Below, in pieces: positions 8,457 to 16,572 of a DNA stretch of 63,812 bases. The DNA is from an uncultured Coriobacteriaceae bacterium. GTDB lineage: Bacteria > Actinomycetota > Coriobacteriia > Coriobacteriales > QAMH01. Position 1 is the first letter of the stretch. Every line of letters starts with the position of its first letter. The stretch covers positions 1-63,812 of the forward strand of contig UQUH01000004.1 in the NCBI GenBank assembly GCA_900544245.1, given 5' to 3'. Position numbers and translations under genes: made by a program. A model generated the notes under the pieces. That model ran no database searches, was not told where the DNA came from, and was given only the letters and a program-made list of their open reading frames with translations.

Positions 8457-9725
8457 ATGGCCAACGACACAATCGAAGTGGCAGAGCTATTCGCCGGGGT
8501 TGGCGGATTTCGTCTAGGTCTAGACGGATACCATGACCCAGACCATCCCGAATTTGATATGGAGGCCGCTGGTCCATTCAAAACCGTATGGGCCAACCAG
8601 TGGGAGCCGCCTGGAACAGAATCCAAGCAGTTTGCATGGCGCTGCTATGAAGAGCATTTTGGCGCAGGTAGCTGCGTCAACGAGGATATCAACAAGGTGC
8701 TTGACGAATACGAAGCAGGCGAGCGAGACATCCCAGATTTTGACATGCTGGTCGGCGGATTCCCGTGCCAAGACTACTCGGTCGCCAAGCCTCTCAACAT
8801 GGCCAAGGGCATCGAGGGCAAGAAGGGCGTCCTGTGGTGGGATATCTACCGCATGATTCACCTAAAAAAACCAAAGTATTTACTTCTCGAAAACGTCGAT
8901 CGTCTTCTCAAAAGCCCGGTGAAGCAACGTGGACGCGACTTTGCGATTATCCTGAGTTGTTTGGCAGAAGAGGGATATTCAGTTGAGTGGCGTGTCATCA
9001 ACGCAGCAGAATACGGCATGCCGCAAAAGCGCCGTCGCGTATATATTTATGGCGAGCTCGCGAAAGATGAATGGGACCTTGAAAGCCGCATCAAGCAAGA
9101 CGGCATCATGGCAAAGGCATTTCCCATCACTGAGAAAGTCACCGCAATCACCTCCGTTGATGTCACTGCGGATCCTTACGAGATATCCCAGCACTTCGGT
9201 GTTGGCAAGAAGCTCTCACCTTTCCAAAATGCCGGAGCGATGCAAAAAGGTCAGGTCATGACATGCAAGGTTGAGCCCGCCTTTGATGGCGAGGCGGCTA
9301 CGCTTGCTAGCATTGTCGTTCCTGATGCTGAGGTACCGCCTGAATTCTTCATCTCAGAAGAAGACCTTCCCAAATGGAAGCGAATGCGTGAAGCAAAAAA
9401 GGAACCCCGCAAAACAGCTGCGGGATTTACGTATATGTACACCGAGGGGGCGATGGCGTGGCCCGACCCACTCGATAGACCAGCGCGAACCATCCTCACT
9501 GGTGAAGGCGGCAAAGGTGCCAGCCGCACCAAGCATGCTGTTATGGGAGATAGCAAACGAATCCGTCGTCTTGTTCCCGACGAGCTCGATATGATTCAGA
9601 TGTTTCCCAAGGGCTGGACAGATACGGGCATGACTGATGGTCAGCGTGCTTTCTGCATGGGTAATGCGCTTGTGGTCGAGATTCCGCACAGGATAGGGAA
9701 AGAGATAGCAGCAGCGTTAGATTGA
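8457..9725 (+). CDS. DNA (cytosine-5)-methyltransferase of the Sau3AI-like system
   Basis: Protects host DNA by methylating cytosine in the recognition site, probably GATC. Motif I is ELFAGVGGFRLGL at residues 10-22, the catalytic Cys104 is in GGFPCQDYS (motif IV), ENV is in LLLENVDRLL (motif VI), QKRRRVYIYG is motif VIII, and motif X (GNALVVEIPHRIG) closes the protein. The 422 residues match the size of M.Sau3AI. GAAGGAG sits seven bases before the ATG. The gene stands after the nuclease and could be expressed on its own, which would suit establishment in a new host. Confidence 0.93.
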   Translation: MANDTIEVAELFAGVGGFRLGLDGYHDPDHPEFDMEAAGPFKTVWANQWEPPGTESKQFAWRCYEEHFGAGSCVNEDINKVLDEYEAGERDIPDFDMLVGGFPCQDYSVAKPLNMAKGIEGKKGVLWWDIYRMIHLKKPKYLLLENVDRLLKSPVKQRGRDFAIILSCLAEEGYSVEWRVINAAEYGMPQKRRRVYIYGELAKDEWDLESRIKQDGIMAKAFPITEKVTAITSVDVTADPYEISQHFGVGKKLSPFQNAGAMQKGQVMTCKVEPAFDGEAATLASIVVPDAEVPPEFFISEEDLPKWKRMREAKKEPRKTAAGFTYMYTEGAMAWPDPLDRPARTILTGEGGKGASRTKHAVMGDSKRIRRLVPDELDMIQMFPKGWTDTGMTDGQRAFCMGNALVVEIPHRIGKEIAAALD

Positions 9726-9734
9726 GTAACTGCA

Positions 9735-10817
9735 ATGAGGCACAAAGGAACAAAACAAGTTACGCACGACAATCATTATGTTCCTCAATTTTATTTAAAA
9801 CAATGGTCCAGAAATGGGAATACGGTTCGAACCTACAATGGCATCGTCTCAAATAAAGGCGTTCCTGTATGGAAATCCACGCCGATTAAATCAACTGCTT
9901 ATCAGCCTGATCTATATACTGTGCGTATTGATAGAAGCGACAACGACGAATACGAAAGCTACCTAGAACGCAAGATTGAAACGCCTGCTGCAGAAGTATT
10001 TCGCGCAATCGACCGACATACATTGCTCACTACTCAAGACGTGAATACGCTTGTTCAGTTCTTGGTAGCTCAAATGACTAGGACACCTTCATGGTATCAG
10101 CAAGTCGCTAAAACAACTGAAGAGATATTTGAAGACACAGCAAAAGAAACAATAAGGGAAATAGAGAAAGAGCTCAGTGAAAAGGGAATCGAGGCATTGC
10201 GCCAAGGAAGAAGAGCGGCTCCCCGCTCTGTTGGACTTACTGGCCTCGGAGATATGCCCTTAAAATGCTCGTTAGAGCAGGGGCAATCTGCAATTAGAGT
10301 CGAAACATATATTGGTCGTCAACCTTTTGTTGCCTCGTCAGTTCGAGCGTTGACAGGCCAGATATCGCAAGTACTCCACTCCTATAATTGGCGAATCATA
10401 TATCTTGATGATGAAGTGTCCCTGCCAACGAGCGATAACCCTGTAGTCATTTTTGGGAGGGACAGATTTGGCAACACAAGCGTGGGATTAGATATTGGGC
10501 TCGGAACAAAGTTCGCTGACATAGTGATGCCTCTCTCACCTCAAGCGTTGTTGTTTACTGAAGTGGGGAGAACGAAAGACGAAATCGATGCAATTAATTT
10601 TGATTCCAATTTGGTTTTATACCTTAGGGAGCTGATAATAAATAACGCATATCGATATGTGTATTCTCAAGAGGATATCCCTGAGATTGAGAACATAAGA
10701 CCACGACTAGTTGACGCACGCCGATATAAAGAGATTAGGGACGAACAAGAACGGTGGCATCGTGAACAGGGCGAATTAGAGGAGACTTTTCCATTCTCCT
10801 GTTCTTCGGCTCTATAA
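9735..10817 (+). CDS. DUF4238 domain-containing protein
   Basis: A 360-residue protein starting nine bases after the methyltransferase. The conserved opening, THDNHYVPQFYLKQW, and the mid-protein segment VQFLVAQMTRTPSWY are typical of DUF4238 proteins. No signal peptide or membrane segment is visible. The family has no assigned activity. The gene is markedly AT-richer than the chromosome around it and uses codons such as AAA, ATA and TTA freely, which suggests recent transfer along with the restriction genes. It may be a passenger or an accessory defence protein. The following 126 bp to the Nudix gene are AT-rich and hold no recognisable feature. Confidence 0.75.
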   Translation: MRHKGTKQVTHDNHYVPQFYLKQWSRNGNTVRTYNGIVSNKGVPVWKSTPIKSTAYQPDLYTVRIDRSDNDEYESYLERKIETPAAEVFRAIDRHTLLTTQDVNTLVQFLVAQMTRTPSWYQQVAKTTEEIFEDTAKETIREIEKELSEKGIEALRQGRRAAPRSVGLTGLGDMPLKCSLEQGQSAIRVETYIGRQPFVASSVRALTGQISQVLHSYNWRIIYLDDEVSLPTSDNPVVIFGRDRFGNTSVGLDIGLGTKFADIVMPLSPQALLFTEVGRTKDEIDAINFDSNLVLYLRELIINNAYRYVYSQEDIPEIENIRPRLVDARRYKEIRDEQERWHREQGELEETFPFSCSSAL

Positions 10818-10943
10818 AACTCCGAGTGTTTCTAACAGCATATAGCGTTCCATTAATAGCGTTCGTTCTCCTTGATATATCGTATAAATGCAATCTCTTG
10901 CACTGCAACAAGCATGTTTCGCAGTTTTCAAGAACTCTTCTTC

Positions 10944-11333
10944 CTACACAACCCCCGCAGCCCGAATTGCCGCGACAACCTCGATGTCCGATGGCAACCA
11001 TCCCACGTCATCCAGCTCGTCGTGGCCCAGCCAGCGCGCATCGCTGTGCTCGAGTAGCTTCATACTGCTGGCGAGCGTGCAGACAAAGCATTGCATCGTC
11101 ATCGCGAACTCGGGATAGTCGTAGTCGACCGTGATGAGCTTCGGTCCCACCTCGATGGTAGCGTCGAGCTCTTCACGGATCTCGCGTACGAGCGCCGCCT
11201 CGGGAGCCTCGCCCGGCTCGATCTTGCCGCCGGGAAACTCCCAGCTGCCCTTGTAGTTGCCGTAACCGCGCTGCGTCGCCAGAATCTTGCCGTCATGCAC
11301 GATGATTGCGGCTACCACCTCGATGTGTTTCAT
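10944..11333 (-). CDS. Nudix hydrolase, MutT-like (probable 8-oxo-dGTP diphosphatase)
   Basis: A 129-residue Nudix protein, the usual size for MutT. The Nudix box GX5EX7REUXEEXGU is nearly complete in GGKIEPGE and REIREELDA (the late Gly is Asp). The start MKHIEVVAAIIVHDGKILAT and the ending WLPSDIEVVAAI are characteristic of MutT-type 8-oxo-dGTP or CTP pyrophosphohydrolases. The likely role is cleansing oxidised nucleotides from the pool, though substrate cannot be fixed from sequence. It ends an apparent minus-strand run with the toxin-antitoxin pair, nine bases downstream of the toxin gene. Confidence 0.85.
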   Translation of the reverse strand: MKHIEVVAAIIVHDGKILATQRGYGNYKGSWEFPGGKIEPGEAPEAALVREIREELDATIEVGPKLITVDYDYPEFAMTMQCFVCTLASSMKLLEHSDARWLGHDELDDVGWLPSDIEVVAAIRAAGVV

Positions 11334-11342
11334 GAAAAAGTC

Positions 11343-11660
11343 CTAACTAAAGCGAAGTATGGGGTCACTGCGCTGGTCTTCGATGGCAAGTACAATGACC
11401 GCTCTCTTGGCTTCATCAATCAAGTAATAGATGCCGTATATGTCTGCATACGCAACCCGGGCGTCATCGGGAAGATTTGCCGCCTCGTACTGTGGATCAT
11501 AAACCCTTCCAACACCGGGGAATCCCTCTAGAATATCGAGCATCATATTGACCCGGGAAAAACGTGGAGAATGAGATGCCCGCCTGTAGTCTTCCTCGGC
11601 CTCTTGCGTCATGAGCACCTCATAGAAAACGAATTCTTCGGCATCACCTTTCGCGTTCAC
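11343..11660 (-). CDS. RelE/ParE-type toxin
   Basis: A 105-residue protein with the RelE/ParE pattern: an N-terminal VFYEVLMTQEAEEDY helix, a central basic strand and a final IYYLIDEAKRAVIVLAIEDQR hairpin. RelE-type toxins cleave mRNA on the ribosome while ParE-type act on gyrase; the sequence does not decide which. The start is GTG and overlaps the antitoxin stop as GTGA, the usual tight coupling in which antitoxin is translated first. An internal ATG at residue 17 is an alternative start. Confidence 0.8.
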   Translation of the reverse strand: MNAKGDAEEFVFYEVLMTQEAEEDYRRASHSPRFSRVNMMLDILEGFPGVGRVYDPQYEAANLPDDARVAYADIYGIYYLIDEAKRAVIVLAIEDQRSDPILRFS

Positions 11661-11935
11661 TCGAGGCCCATTTCTTTGCGAATCTGCTTCAGCGGCTTTG
11701 TCCTGCCCGCCTTCACGTCTTCATAGGCCGCTTCGAGGCGCTTGTTCAGGGCTCGTTCGTAAGCGGAGACCTCCTTGCGAAGTTGCTCCTGTGTCTCGTA
11801 ATAGTGCGCGTCCATGACGACGAGATCGGCTTTGCCGTTGCGCGTAATGTAGACAGGTCCGGGATTGTTTTGGCAGAGCTCGTAAATCTCGCCGATGTTC
11901 CTTTGAAGATCCGATGCGGTTCTCACGATGGGCAT
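11657..11935 (-). CDS. Phd/YefM-type antitoxin
   Basis: A 92-residue antitoxin that should neutralise the following toxin and repress their shared promoter. The N-terminal fold is typical: IVRTASDLQRNIGEIYELC, then GPVYITRNGKADLVVMDAHYY. The C-terminal charged helix is the expected toxin-binding region. The start at MPIVRTAS has AAGGAGGT seven bases upstream, so the much longer reading is rejected. A near-perfect 30-bp palindrome lies directly upstream and is a good operator. Confidence 0.88.
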   Translation of the reverse strand: MPIVRTASDLQRNIGEIYELCQNNPGPVYITRNGKADLVVMDAHYYETQEQLRKEVSAYERALNKRLEAAYEDVKAGRTKPLKQIRKEMGLE

Positions 11936-11961
11936 GACGCACCTCCTTATCTGATAGCTGC

Positions 11962-11999
11962 ATTTTACCATGGTGTTCAGAAAATATTCTGAACACCAT
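11962..11999 (-). promoter_or_regulatory. Toxin-antitoxin promoter with 30-bp palindromic operator
   Basis: An inverted repeat with 13-bp arms (ATGGTGTTCAGAA) and a four-base AATA centre occupies 11970-11999. A minus-strand TAAAAT (-10) lies at 11962-11967, so the palindrome covers the spacer and -35 region. This fits autorepression by the Phd-type antitoxin. Confidence 0.65.
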
Positions 12000-12023
12000 G
12001 ACCAATACTTTCGCCTCTTCGAA

Positions 12024-12060
12024 TCGAGATCTCCCGGCTTCGCTTCGCTCGAAATGACAA
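12024..12060. repeat. Copy of the CGAAATGACA repeat family
   Basis: The sequence runs from CGAGATCTCCCGGCTTCGC to TTCGCTCGAAATGACAA. Related copies occur at 23081-23124, 27659-27765 (an inverted pair) and, in inverted orientation, inside comF at 43047-43087. The element is self-complementary (CTTCGCTTCG) and noncoding here. Similar elements are common in gut bacterial genomes (general recollection). Confidence 0.6.
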
Positions 12061-12087
12061 GAACAGAGCGCGCCGCCATCTGTCCCC

Positions 12088-12699
12088 TCAAGCCCGTGGG
12101 CGGATGCGATAGCTCACGCCGAGCTCGTCGCATAGCTCCTGGCAGGCGCGCTCCTGCTCGTGGGTTATGGTGCCTCCCACCGTGGTGAGCACCACCGTCG
12201 GGACGTGGATTGCCGCGCGGCATGCGAACTCGAGCATCGCGGGATGGGCCTGCTCACCAAACTTGCTGCGCGTGAGCGCGAGATACTCGTCCGCGTCGGG
12301 GCTGTTGAGGCTGACCGAGACGGCGTCGACGATTCCTTCGAGCTCGGGCGTGACATCGCGTCCGTTGATGAGCGAACCCTGGCCGTTGGTGTTGATCCGC
12401 ACCGGCAGCTCCGTGTTCTCCTTCACCCAACGGGCGACTTCCTTGAGTGCGTCAAATGCTTCCATAGGCTCGCCGTAACCGCAGAAGACGAGCTCGGAAT
12501 AGCGCGAAAGGTCAAGCTCGCGCAGCTGGTCGATGACTTCCCCGGCCATGGGCTCGCGTTCGAGCCAGAGCACATCGTGGCCGTTGACGGTATCGGATTC
12601 GTTGCGGATGCAAAACGTGCAGCTGCATGGGCAACGATTGGTGAGGTTGACGTAGAGCGTGTCGCCGATCTCGTACAGTATGTTCATCACCTTGGTCAT
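12088..12699 (-). CDS. Radical SAM protein, TatD-associated type
   Basis: Has the CxxxCxxC motif that binds the 4Fe-4S cluster for SAM cleavage, as CPCSCTFC near residue 23. Then come VFCGYGEP, the usual GGEP-like SAM contact, and a C-terminal VLTTVGG. The 203-residue size and the opening ILYEIGDTLYVNLTNRC match the small family usually encoded beside tatD nuclease genes; no tatD is present here. The chosen ATG has GGAG upstream; a second start five codons later is possible. Substrate unknown. A 41-bp repeat array fills the space upstream. Confidence 0.8.
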   Translation of the reverse strand: MTKVMNILYEIGDTLYVNLTNRCPCSCTFCIRNESDTVNGHDVLWLEREPMAGEVIDQLRELDLSRYSELVFCGYGEPMEAFDALKEVARWVKENTELPVRINTNGQGSLINGRDVTPELEGIVDAVSVSLNSPDADEYLALTRSKFGEQAHPAMLEFACRAAIHVPTVVLTTVGGTITHEQERACQELCDELGVSYRIRPRA

Positions 12700-12820
12700 A
12701 TGTGAGCTCCAGTTCGGTTTCGTTGTCGCGATTCGAGAGAATAGCCCTTCGTGTTGCCCCCGAAAACCCAGAATTCCAACATGCAAAACAAGTGACAGCA
12801 CCATCGAGGAGCAAAAACGC

Positions 12821-13065
12821 AGTTGAATGTCGAAAAATGACGTTTTCCTAGGAATCTGGGAAGCGTCCTGTCGAAAAACGACGTTTTCCTAGGATTCGAG
12901 AGCGAAAAAGCCTAGGAAAGCGTCGAAAACGTGCATGACATGCCACATGACCCTAGGAAAACGTCGAAAACGTGCACGATGTGTCACGTGACCCTAGGAA
13001 AACGTGAAAAAGCTGCATGGGGCATCGCGTGACCCTAGGAAAACGTCATTTTCCTGCAGTTGCAC
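12821..13065. repeat. 41-bp phased array of CCTAGG-containing units with one orientation switch
   Basis: Six CCTAGG hexamers lie at 12847, 12888, 12911, 12952, 12993 and 13034. The first two are in the orientation ACGTTTTCCTAGG and the last four in the reverse, CCTAGGAAAACGT. Spacing is exactly 41 bp apart from 23 bp at the switch. If the CG next to the hexamer is used as anchor, the period stays at 41 bp through the switch as well. The other half of each unit is poorly conserved, so this is not a simple tandem duplication. No open reading frame here looks real. It occupies most of the 424-bp gap between the radical SAM gene and serA. Confidence 0.85.
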
Positions 13066-13069
13066 GCGA

Positions 13070-13100
13070 AAGGGCCGCGAGCATAGTGCCCACGGCCCTT
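13070..13100 (-). terminator. Possible terminator after serA
   Basis: AAGGGCCG and CGGCCCTT form an eight-bp GC-rich stem with a 15-base loop, 24 bases beyond the serA stop. On the minus strand it is followed by only TTT, so termination would be weak or Rho-assisted. Confidence 0.45.
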
Positions 13101-13123
13101 CACCTGCGACGCTACCAGAACCT

Positions 13124-14707
13124 CTACAGGTCGATGTACCAGATGCGCTCGATGTCGAGCGTCGCCTCCAAATCGCGGCGCACATTGGCGGGAACGGCCT
13201 GGTTGAGGTTGATGAGCACCTCGACCAGGGGATGCTCGGAATCCTTGGCGATCTGCATGGACTCGACGTTGATGCCTGCATCGCCAAACACCGTGCCGAT
13301 CTTGCCAATCTGGCCGGGTTTGTCCTCGTACTCGAGCACGATGAAATCCTTCATCGGCACGAAGTCGACGGGCAGGCCCATGAAGTTGATGATACGCGGC
13401 ATGTCCGAGGTCATATCGCGCGTGACGCTGATGGAGTACACGTCGTCACCACACGACGCTTCGATCTCAATATAGCTCGGATAGCTCTCCGAAAGCGGGT
13501 CGGTAGCGGTCTCGACGACGATGCCACGCTGCTCGGCGATATAGCTTGCGTTGATGATGTTGACGGTGACTTCGCTGTTGAACGTCACGCCACCCGCAAG
13601 CGCCGCCATTCCCAGGATCGTCGGATCCGTGTCTGCTATCTTGCCACATGCCGTGACCTTCAGCTTCTCGATGCCGCCACCAACGACCTGCGACAGAATC
13701 TCGCCGCCGCGCTGGGCAACGGGGATGAAGTACTTAAGCTGCGCCATGACATCGGCCGGGATGCGTGCGGCGTTCACCGCCGTGGCAACCGTCTTGCCCT
13801 CGAGACCGGCGATGACGTACTCGGCAATCTGCGTGGCAGCACGGGTCTGGGCCTCCTTAGTGGATGCGCCCAAATGCGGGGTGATGACGGCGTTCTCGAA
13901 CTTGTGGATGGGTGAACCGGAAACGGGCTCGTTCTCCCACACGTCGATGCCAGCGCCGGCAAGATGGCCGTTCTCGAGCGCATCGGCAAGCGCATCGAGG
14001 TCAACCAGACCGCCGCGGGCGACGTTGAGGACGATGGCGCCCTCCGGCATCTCGGCTAGCTGCTTGGCACCGATCATGCCAGTGGTCTCGGGGGTCTTGG
14101 GCATGTGCAGGGTGATGAAGTCGGATTGCTTGCACACCTCGTCGATGTCATCGAGCAGCGTGATGCCGTAGTGGGCGGCGCGCTCGGGCGGGCAGTACGG
14201 GTCATAGCCGATGAGCTTCATGCCAAAGGCGGCGGCGCGCTCGGCAACAAGCAGACCGACGTGACCGGTACCGAAGATGCCGAGCGTCTTGTCCTGGAGC
14301 TCCTTGCCCGTGAACTTGGAGCGGTCCCATTTGCCTTCCTTCATGGACGCGCTCGCAGCAGCGGTGTTGCGTGCGGTGGCGAGCATGAGCGCCATGGTCT
14401 GCTCGGCAGCGGACACGACGTTGGAGAGCGGTGCGTTGCACACGATAATGCCGCGCTCGGTAGCGGCCTCACGATCGATGTTGTCGACGCCCACACCGGC
14501 ACGGCCGATGATCTTGAGCTTGGTTCCGGCTTCGATGACCTCGCGGGTGACCGTCGTGGCAGAACGCACGATGAGCGCGTCATACTCGGGAATCATCTCG
14601 ACGAGTTCCTCAGGTGTGGTATCGGGCTTGAACGTGACTTCGTAGCCGGCATCCTCGAGCACGGCGATGCCAGCCTTGTTGAACTTCTCCGGAATCAGTA
14701 TCTTCAT
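13124..14707 (-). CDS. serA: D-3-phosphoglycerate dehydrogenase (SerA, long form)
   Basis: Oxidises 3-phosphoglycerate to 3-phosphohydroxypyruvate, the first step of serine synthesis. At 527 residues it is the long form: substrate domain, NAD domain with GIFGTGHVGLLVAE near residue 145, catalytic His in PHLGAST, an intervening ASB domain, and a C-terminal ACT domain (VLEYEDKPGQIGKIGTVF) for serine feedback. I start at MKILIPEKFNKAGI; the longer reading adds 38 unrelated residues. The partner serC lies 13 kb away. The 208-bp gap upstream holds the divergent promoter of the next gene and no recognisable riboswitch. Confidence 0.96.
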   Translation of the reverse strand: MKILIPEKFNKAGIAVLEDAGYEVTFKPDTTPEELVEMIPEYDALIVRSATTVTREVIEAGTKLKIIGRAGVGVDNIDREAATERGIIVCNAPLSNVVSAAEQTMALMLATARNTAAASASMKEGKWDRSKFTGKELQDKTLGIFGTGHVGLLVAERAAAFGMKLIGYDPYCPPERAAHYGITLLDDIDEVCKQSDFITLHMPKTPETTGMIGAKQLAEMPEGAIVLNVARGGLVDLDALADALENGHLAGAGIDVWENEPVSGSPIHKFENAVITPHLGASTKEAQTRAATQIAEYVIAGLEGKTVATAVNAARIPADVMAQLKYFIPVAQRGGEILSQVVGGGIEKLKVTACGKIADTDPTILGMAALAGGVTFNSEVTVNIINASYIAEQRGIVVETATDPLSESYPSYIEIEASCGDDVYSISVTRDMTSDMPRIINFMGLPVDFVPMKDFIVLEYEDKPGQIGKIGTVFGDAGINVESMQIAKDSEHPLVEVLINLNQAVPANVRRDLEATLDIERIWYIDL

Positions 14708-14881
14708 GACTATCCTCATTCTCTTGTTGCCATAATGAGACGGCGTAGCAAATGCAATCATTGTAGTCACCCTCCATCTCGGGCGATAAGGGCTTCCCCC
14801 TTTTGTTTCGACAAGCGTCATGAAAACTGTATATTTATATCGATTTGGCGGTTTTATCTCATAAAGTACGATTGAACACTC

Positions 14882-14909
14882 TTGATTTTACCGCCATGTC
14901 GCATATTTT
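14882..14909 (+). promoter_or_regulatory. Promoter of the nuclease-like gene, probably leaderless
   Basis: TTGATT, a 16-bp spacer and TATTTT end six bases before the ATG at 14916. No ribosome binding site is present, so transcription probably starts on or next to the start codon. Confidence 0.45.
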
Positions 14910-14915
14910 AATCAT

Positions 14916-15917
14916 ATGACAAAACAGGCACACATCATCCTTGCCTACGAAAGCTCGCTCGCCTATTGGCGCAACCCAGCAGCGAAACGTGGGCGAATCC
15001 TAGACGCCGTCGAGGCGCGTAACTTTATCGATCGCGCGTGCGGAAGCGCTCACGTGCAGACACTCGACAGCGCCCTTTCGTCGGGCGTGCTCGCGGGAAT
15101 GAACAAGCCGCTTGACCTGCTCACCGTCAACCGAAACGAAAGACGCTCCACCAAACGGGCGCGATTCCATTGCGTGCAAACCGCCCTGCCAGACGGAGCA
15201 CTTGTCCTGGTTGACGAAACGACCCTTCCCGACGGCACAAGTCTGCATATCGCACTCACTAGCCCCGAATTCTGCTTCTTGCAGATGGCACGCTCGCTTG
15301 CATGGTTCGATTTGATCGCCCTCGGCTTCGAGCTCTGCGGGGACTACGCGCTTGTCCCCGATGCTCCACGCGGATTTCTTCCCCGCAGCTCCATCAGCAC
15401 ACCGGAGGGCCTTGCCACCTTCGCGGAAAGTGCCCATAACTTCACGGGAGCCAAGGCGGCTCGCAAGGCGGCCCGACAAATCCTGCAAGGATCGCGTTCG
15501 CCCAGGGAAACGAAGGTCTGCATGCTCGCGCATCTTCCCCGACTGCAGGGAGGAATGGGGTGCAAGGCCCCTCTGCTCGGCCAAGAAATCGAGGCGCCCG
15601 ATCCCGCCGCGCGCATCCTTGGCACGCGCACCTTCAAACCCGACCTCTATTGGTCCGAATACCGCATGGCCGTCGAGTACAGCAACCGCGCATGGCCATC
15701 GGCACAGGAGCGCCTGAACTACGACAAGCTCGTGCGCAATGCATACCGCATGCTCGGGATCACCGCCATATCGCTCGGGAAGGACGACTTGTCCGACGAC
15801 GCGGGCCTGCGGAAGCGGTTCGAGCTCGTCAACCGCAAATGCAAGCGGCGTTTGCAGGCGCCGAACGATCGGCATTTGGCTCGCCAAATCGAATTGCTCG
15901 AGTGGATGAACGACTAG
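14916..15917 (+). CDS. Hypothetical protein with a restriction-endonuclease-like C-terminus
   Basis: A 333-residue cytoplasmic protein of no firmly recognised family. The last third resembles the VSR/DUF559 nuclease fold: FKPDLYWSEYRMAVEYSNRAW supplies the acidic PD...E-x-Y pattern, followed by the helix RLNYDKLVRNAYRMLGITAISL as in such nucleases. The middle (LHIALTSPEFCFLQMA) recalls AbiEi-like or transcriptional regulator modules in actinobacteria. It is monocistronic. I infer a DNA-acting role but would not assign an activity; the basic C-terminal tail also fits nucleic-acid binding. Confidence 0.55.
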   Translation: MTKQAHIILAYESSLAYWRNPAAKRGRILDAVEARNFIDRACGSAHVQTLDSALSSGVLAGMNKPLDLLTVNRNERRSTKRARFHCVQTALPDGALVLVDETTLPDGTSLHIALTSPEFCFLQMARSLAWFDLIALGFELCGDYALVPDAPRGFLPRSSISTPEGLATFAESAHNFTGAKAARKAARQILQGSRSPRETKVCMLAHLPRLQGGMGCKAPLLGQEIEAPDPAARILGTRTFKPDLYWSEYRMAVEYSNRAWPSAQERLNYDKLVRNAYRMLGITAISLGKDDLSDDAGLRKRFELVNRKCKRRLQAPNDRHLARQIELLEWMND

Positions 15918-16029
15918 CTCTCCAGGGCAATCAGCCATATCGTATTCGCTCTTTCGAGGCTCCCGTCTGGCTGTCTGTTCGCACATGCGCTACTATCGCT
16001 TGCAGTAACAACACGCGAAAGGATGCCCC

Positions 16030-16383
16030 ATGGCCTCAGCATACGATGTCATCGTCGATACCCCCAAGTACCACCTCCAGGGAAAGGCAAAGCTTGAGCT
16101 CTTGGGCGAGACGGCGCGTGCGCATCTCGACATCACCGATGTGGGCTCGCTTGACGGAGAGGGAACCCGCAACGGCAAGGAATTCGACATCTCTGGCGTC
16201 GCACACATTGACGGCAAGAACATCGAGTTCACCGCCCATGGCGCGACCTGGGCAAATAGCATCGATGTCAAGGCGCAGACGAGCATCGGCGAAGTCGTCA
16301 TCTACGGCACGATGACCGGCTACTCTGCAGGTGACGTCGTGGGCAACGACGCAGGCTTCGCGGGCCGCTGGGCCGACGTCTGA
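16030..16383 (+). CDS. Small hypothetical protein
   Basis: A 117-residue acidic protein without signal peptide, membrane segment, cysteines or any motif I recognise. Alternating hydrophobic strands with many Gly, Asp and Asn (ISGVAHIDGKNIEFTAHG) suggest an all-beta fold. It has a good ribosome binding site (AAAGG, seven bases before ATG), typical codon use and a stop followed by a noncoding repeat array, so it is likely a real gene. No functional claim is possible. Confidence 0.7.
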   Translation: MASAYDVIVDTPKYHLQGKAKLELLGETARAHLDITDVGSLDGEGTRNGKEFDISGVAHIDGKNIEFTAHGATWANSIDVKAQTSIGEVVIYGTMTGYSAGDVVGNDAGFAGRWADV

Positions 16384-16390
16384 TAGAGGG

Positions 16391-16572
16391 CATTTTTTCG
16401 GTAATGTGAGATTAGGGCAAGCTAGATGTAAAAATATTTCGATTGTGTGAGATGGAAAGACGTCACATGTAAAGAAATTGCGATTGTGTGGCGATCCGAA
16501 GACGACCGGTCTCGCATAATCGAAAAAACGTACACGAGAGATGAGTCGACTTCACATAATCGCAAAAAACAC
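16391..16572. repeat. 41-bp phased array of CGATTRTGTGAGA motifs, first cluster
   Basis: Forward motifs begin with CG at 16440 (CGATTGTGTGAGATGG) and 16481 (CGATTGTGTGGCGAT). Inverted motifs end with CG at 16522 (TCTCGCATAATCG) and 16562 (TTCACATAATCG). The four anchors are 41, 41 and 40 bp apart through the change of orientation. A weaker related segment, TTTTCGGTAATGTGAGATTA, opens the cluster. It occupies most of the 306-bp gap before the XRE-cupin gene. The remaining 115 bp hold a possible TTGCAT-N17-TATCCT promoter for that gene. Confidence 0.75.

Noticed and set aside
5703..10817. Prophage or integrative element
   Set aside because: No integrase, transposase, attachment repeats or structural genes were seen at the island borders, so I describe it only as a transferred defence-like island.
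12821..13065. CRISPR-like array
   Set aside because: The period is regular, but only a short motif is conserved, its orientation flips, there is no constant repeat with variable spacers of equal length, and no cas gene is present.
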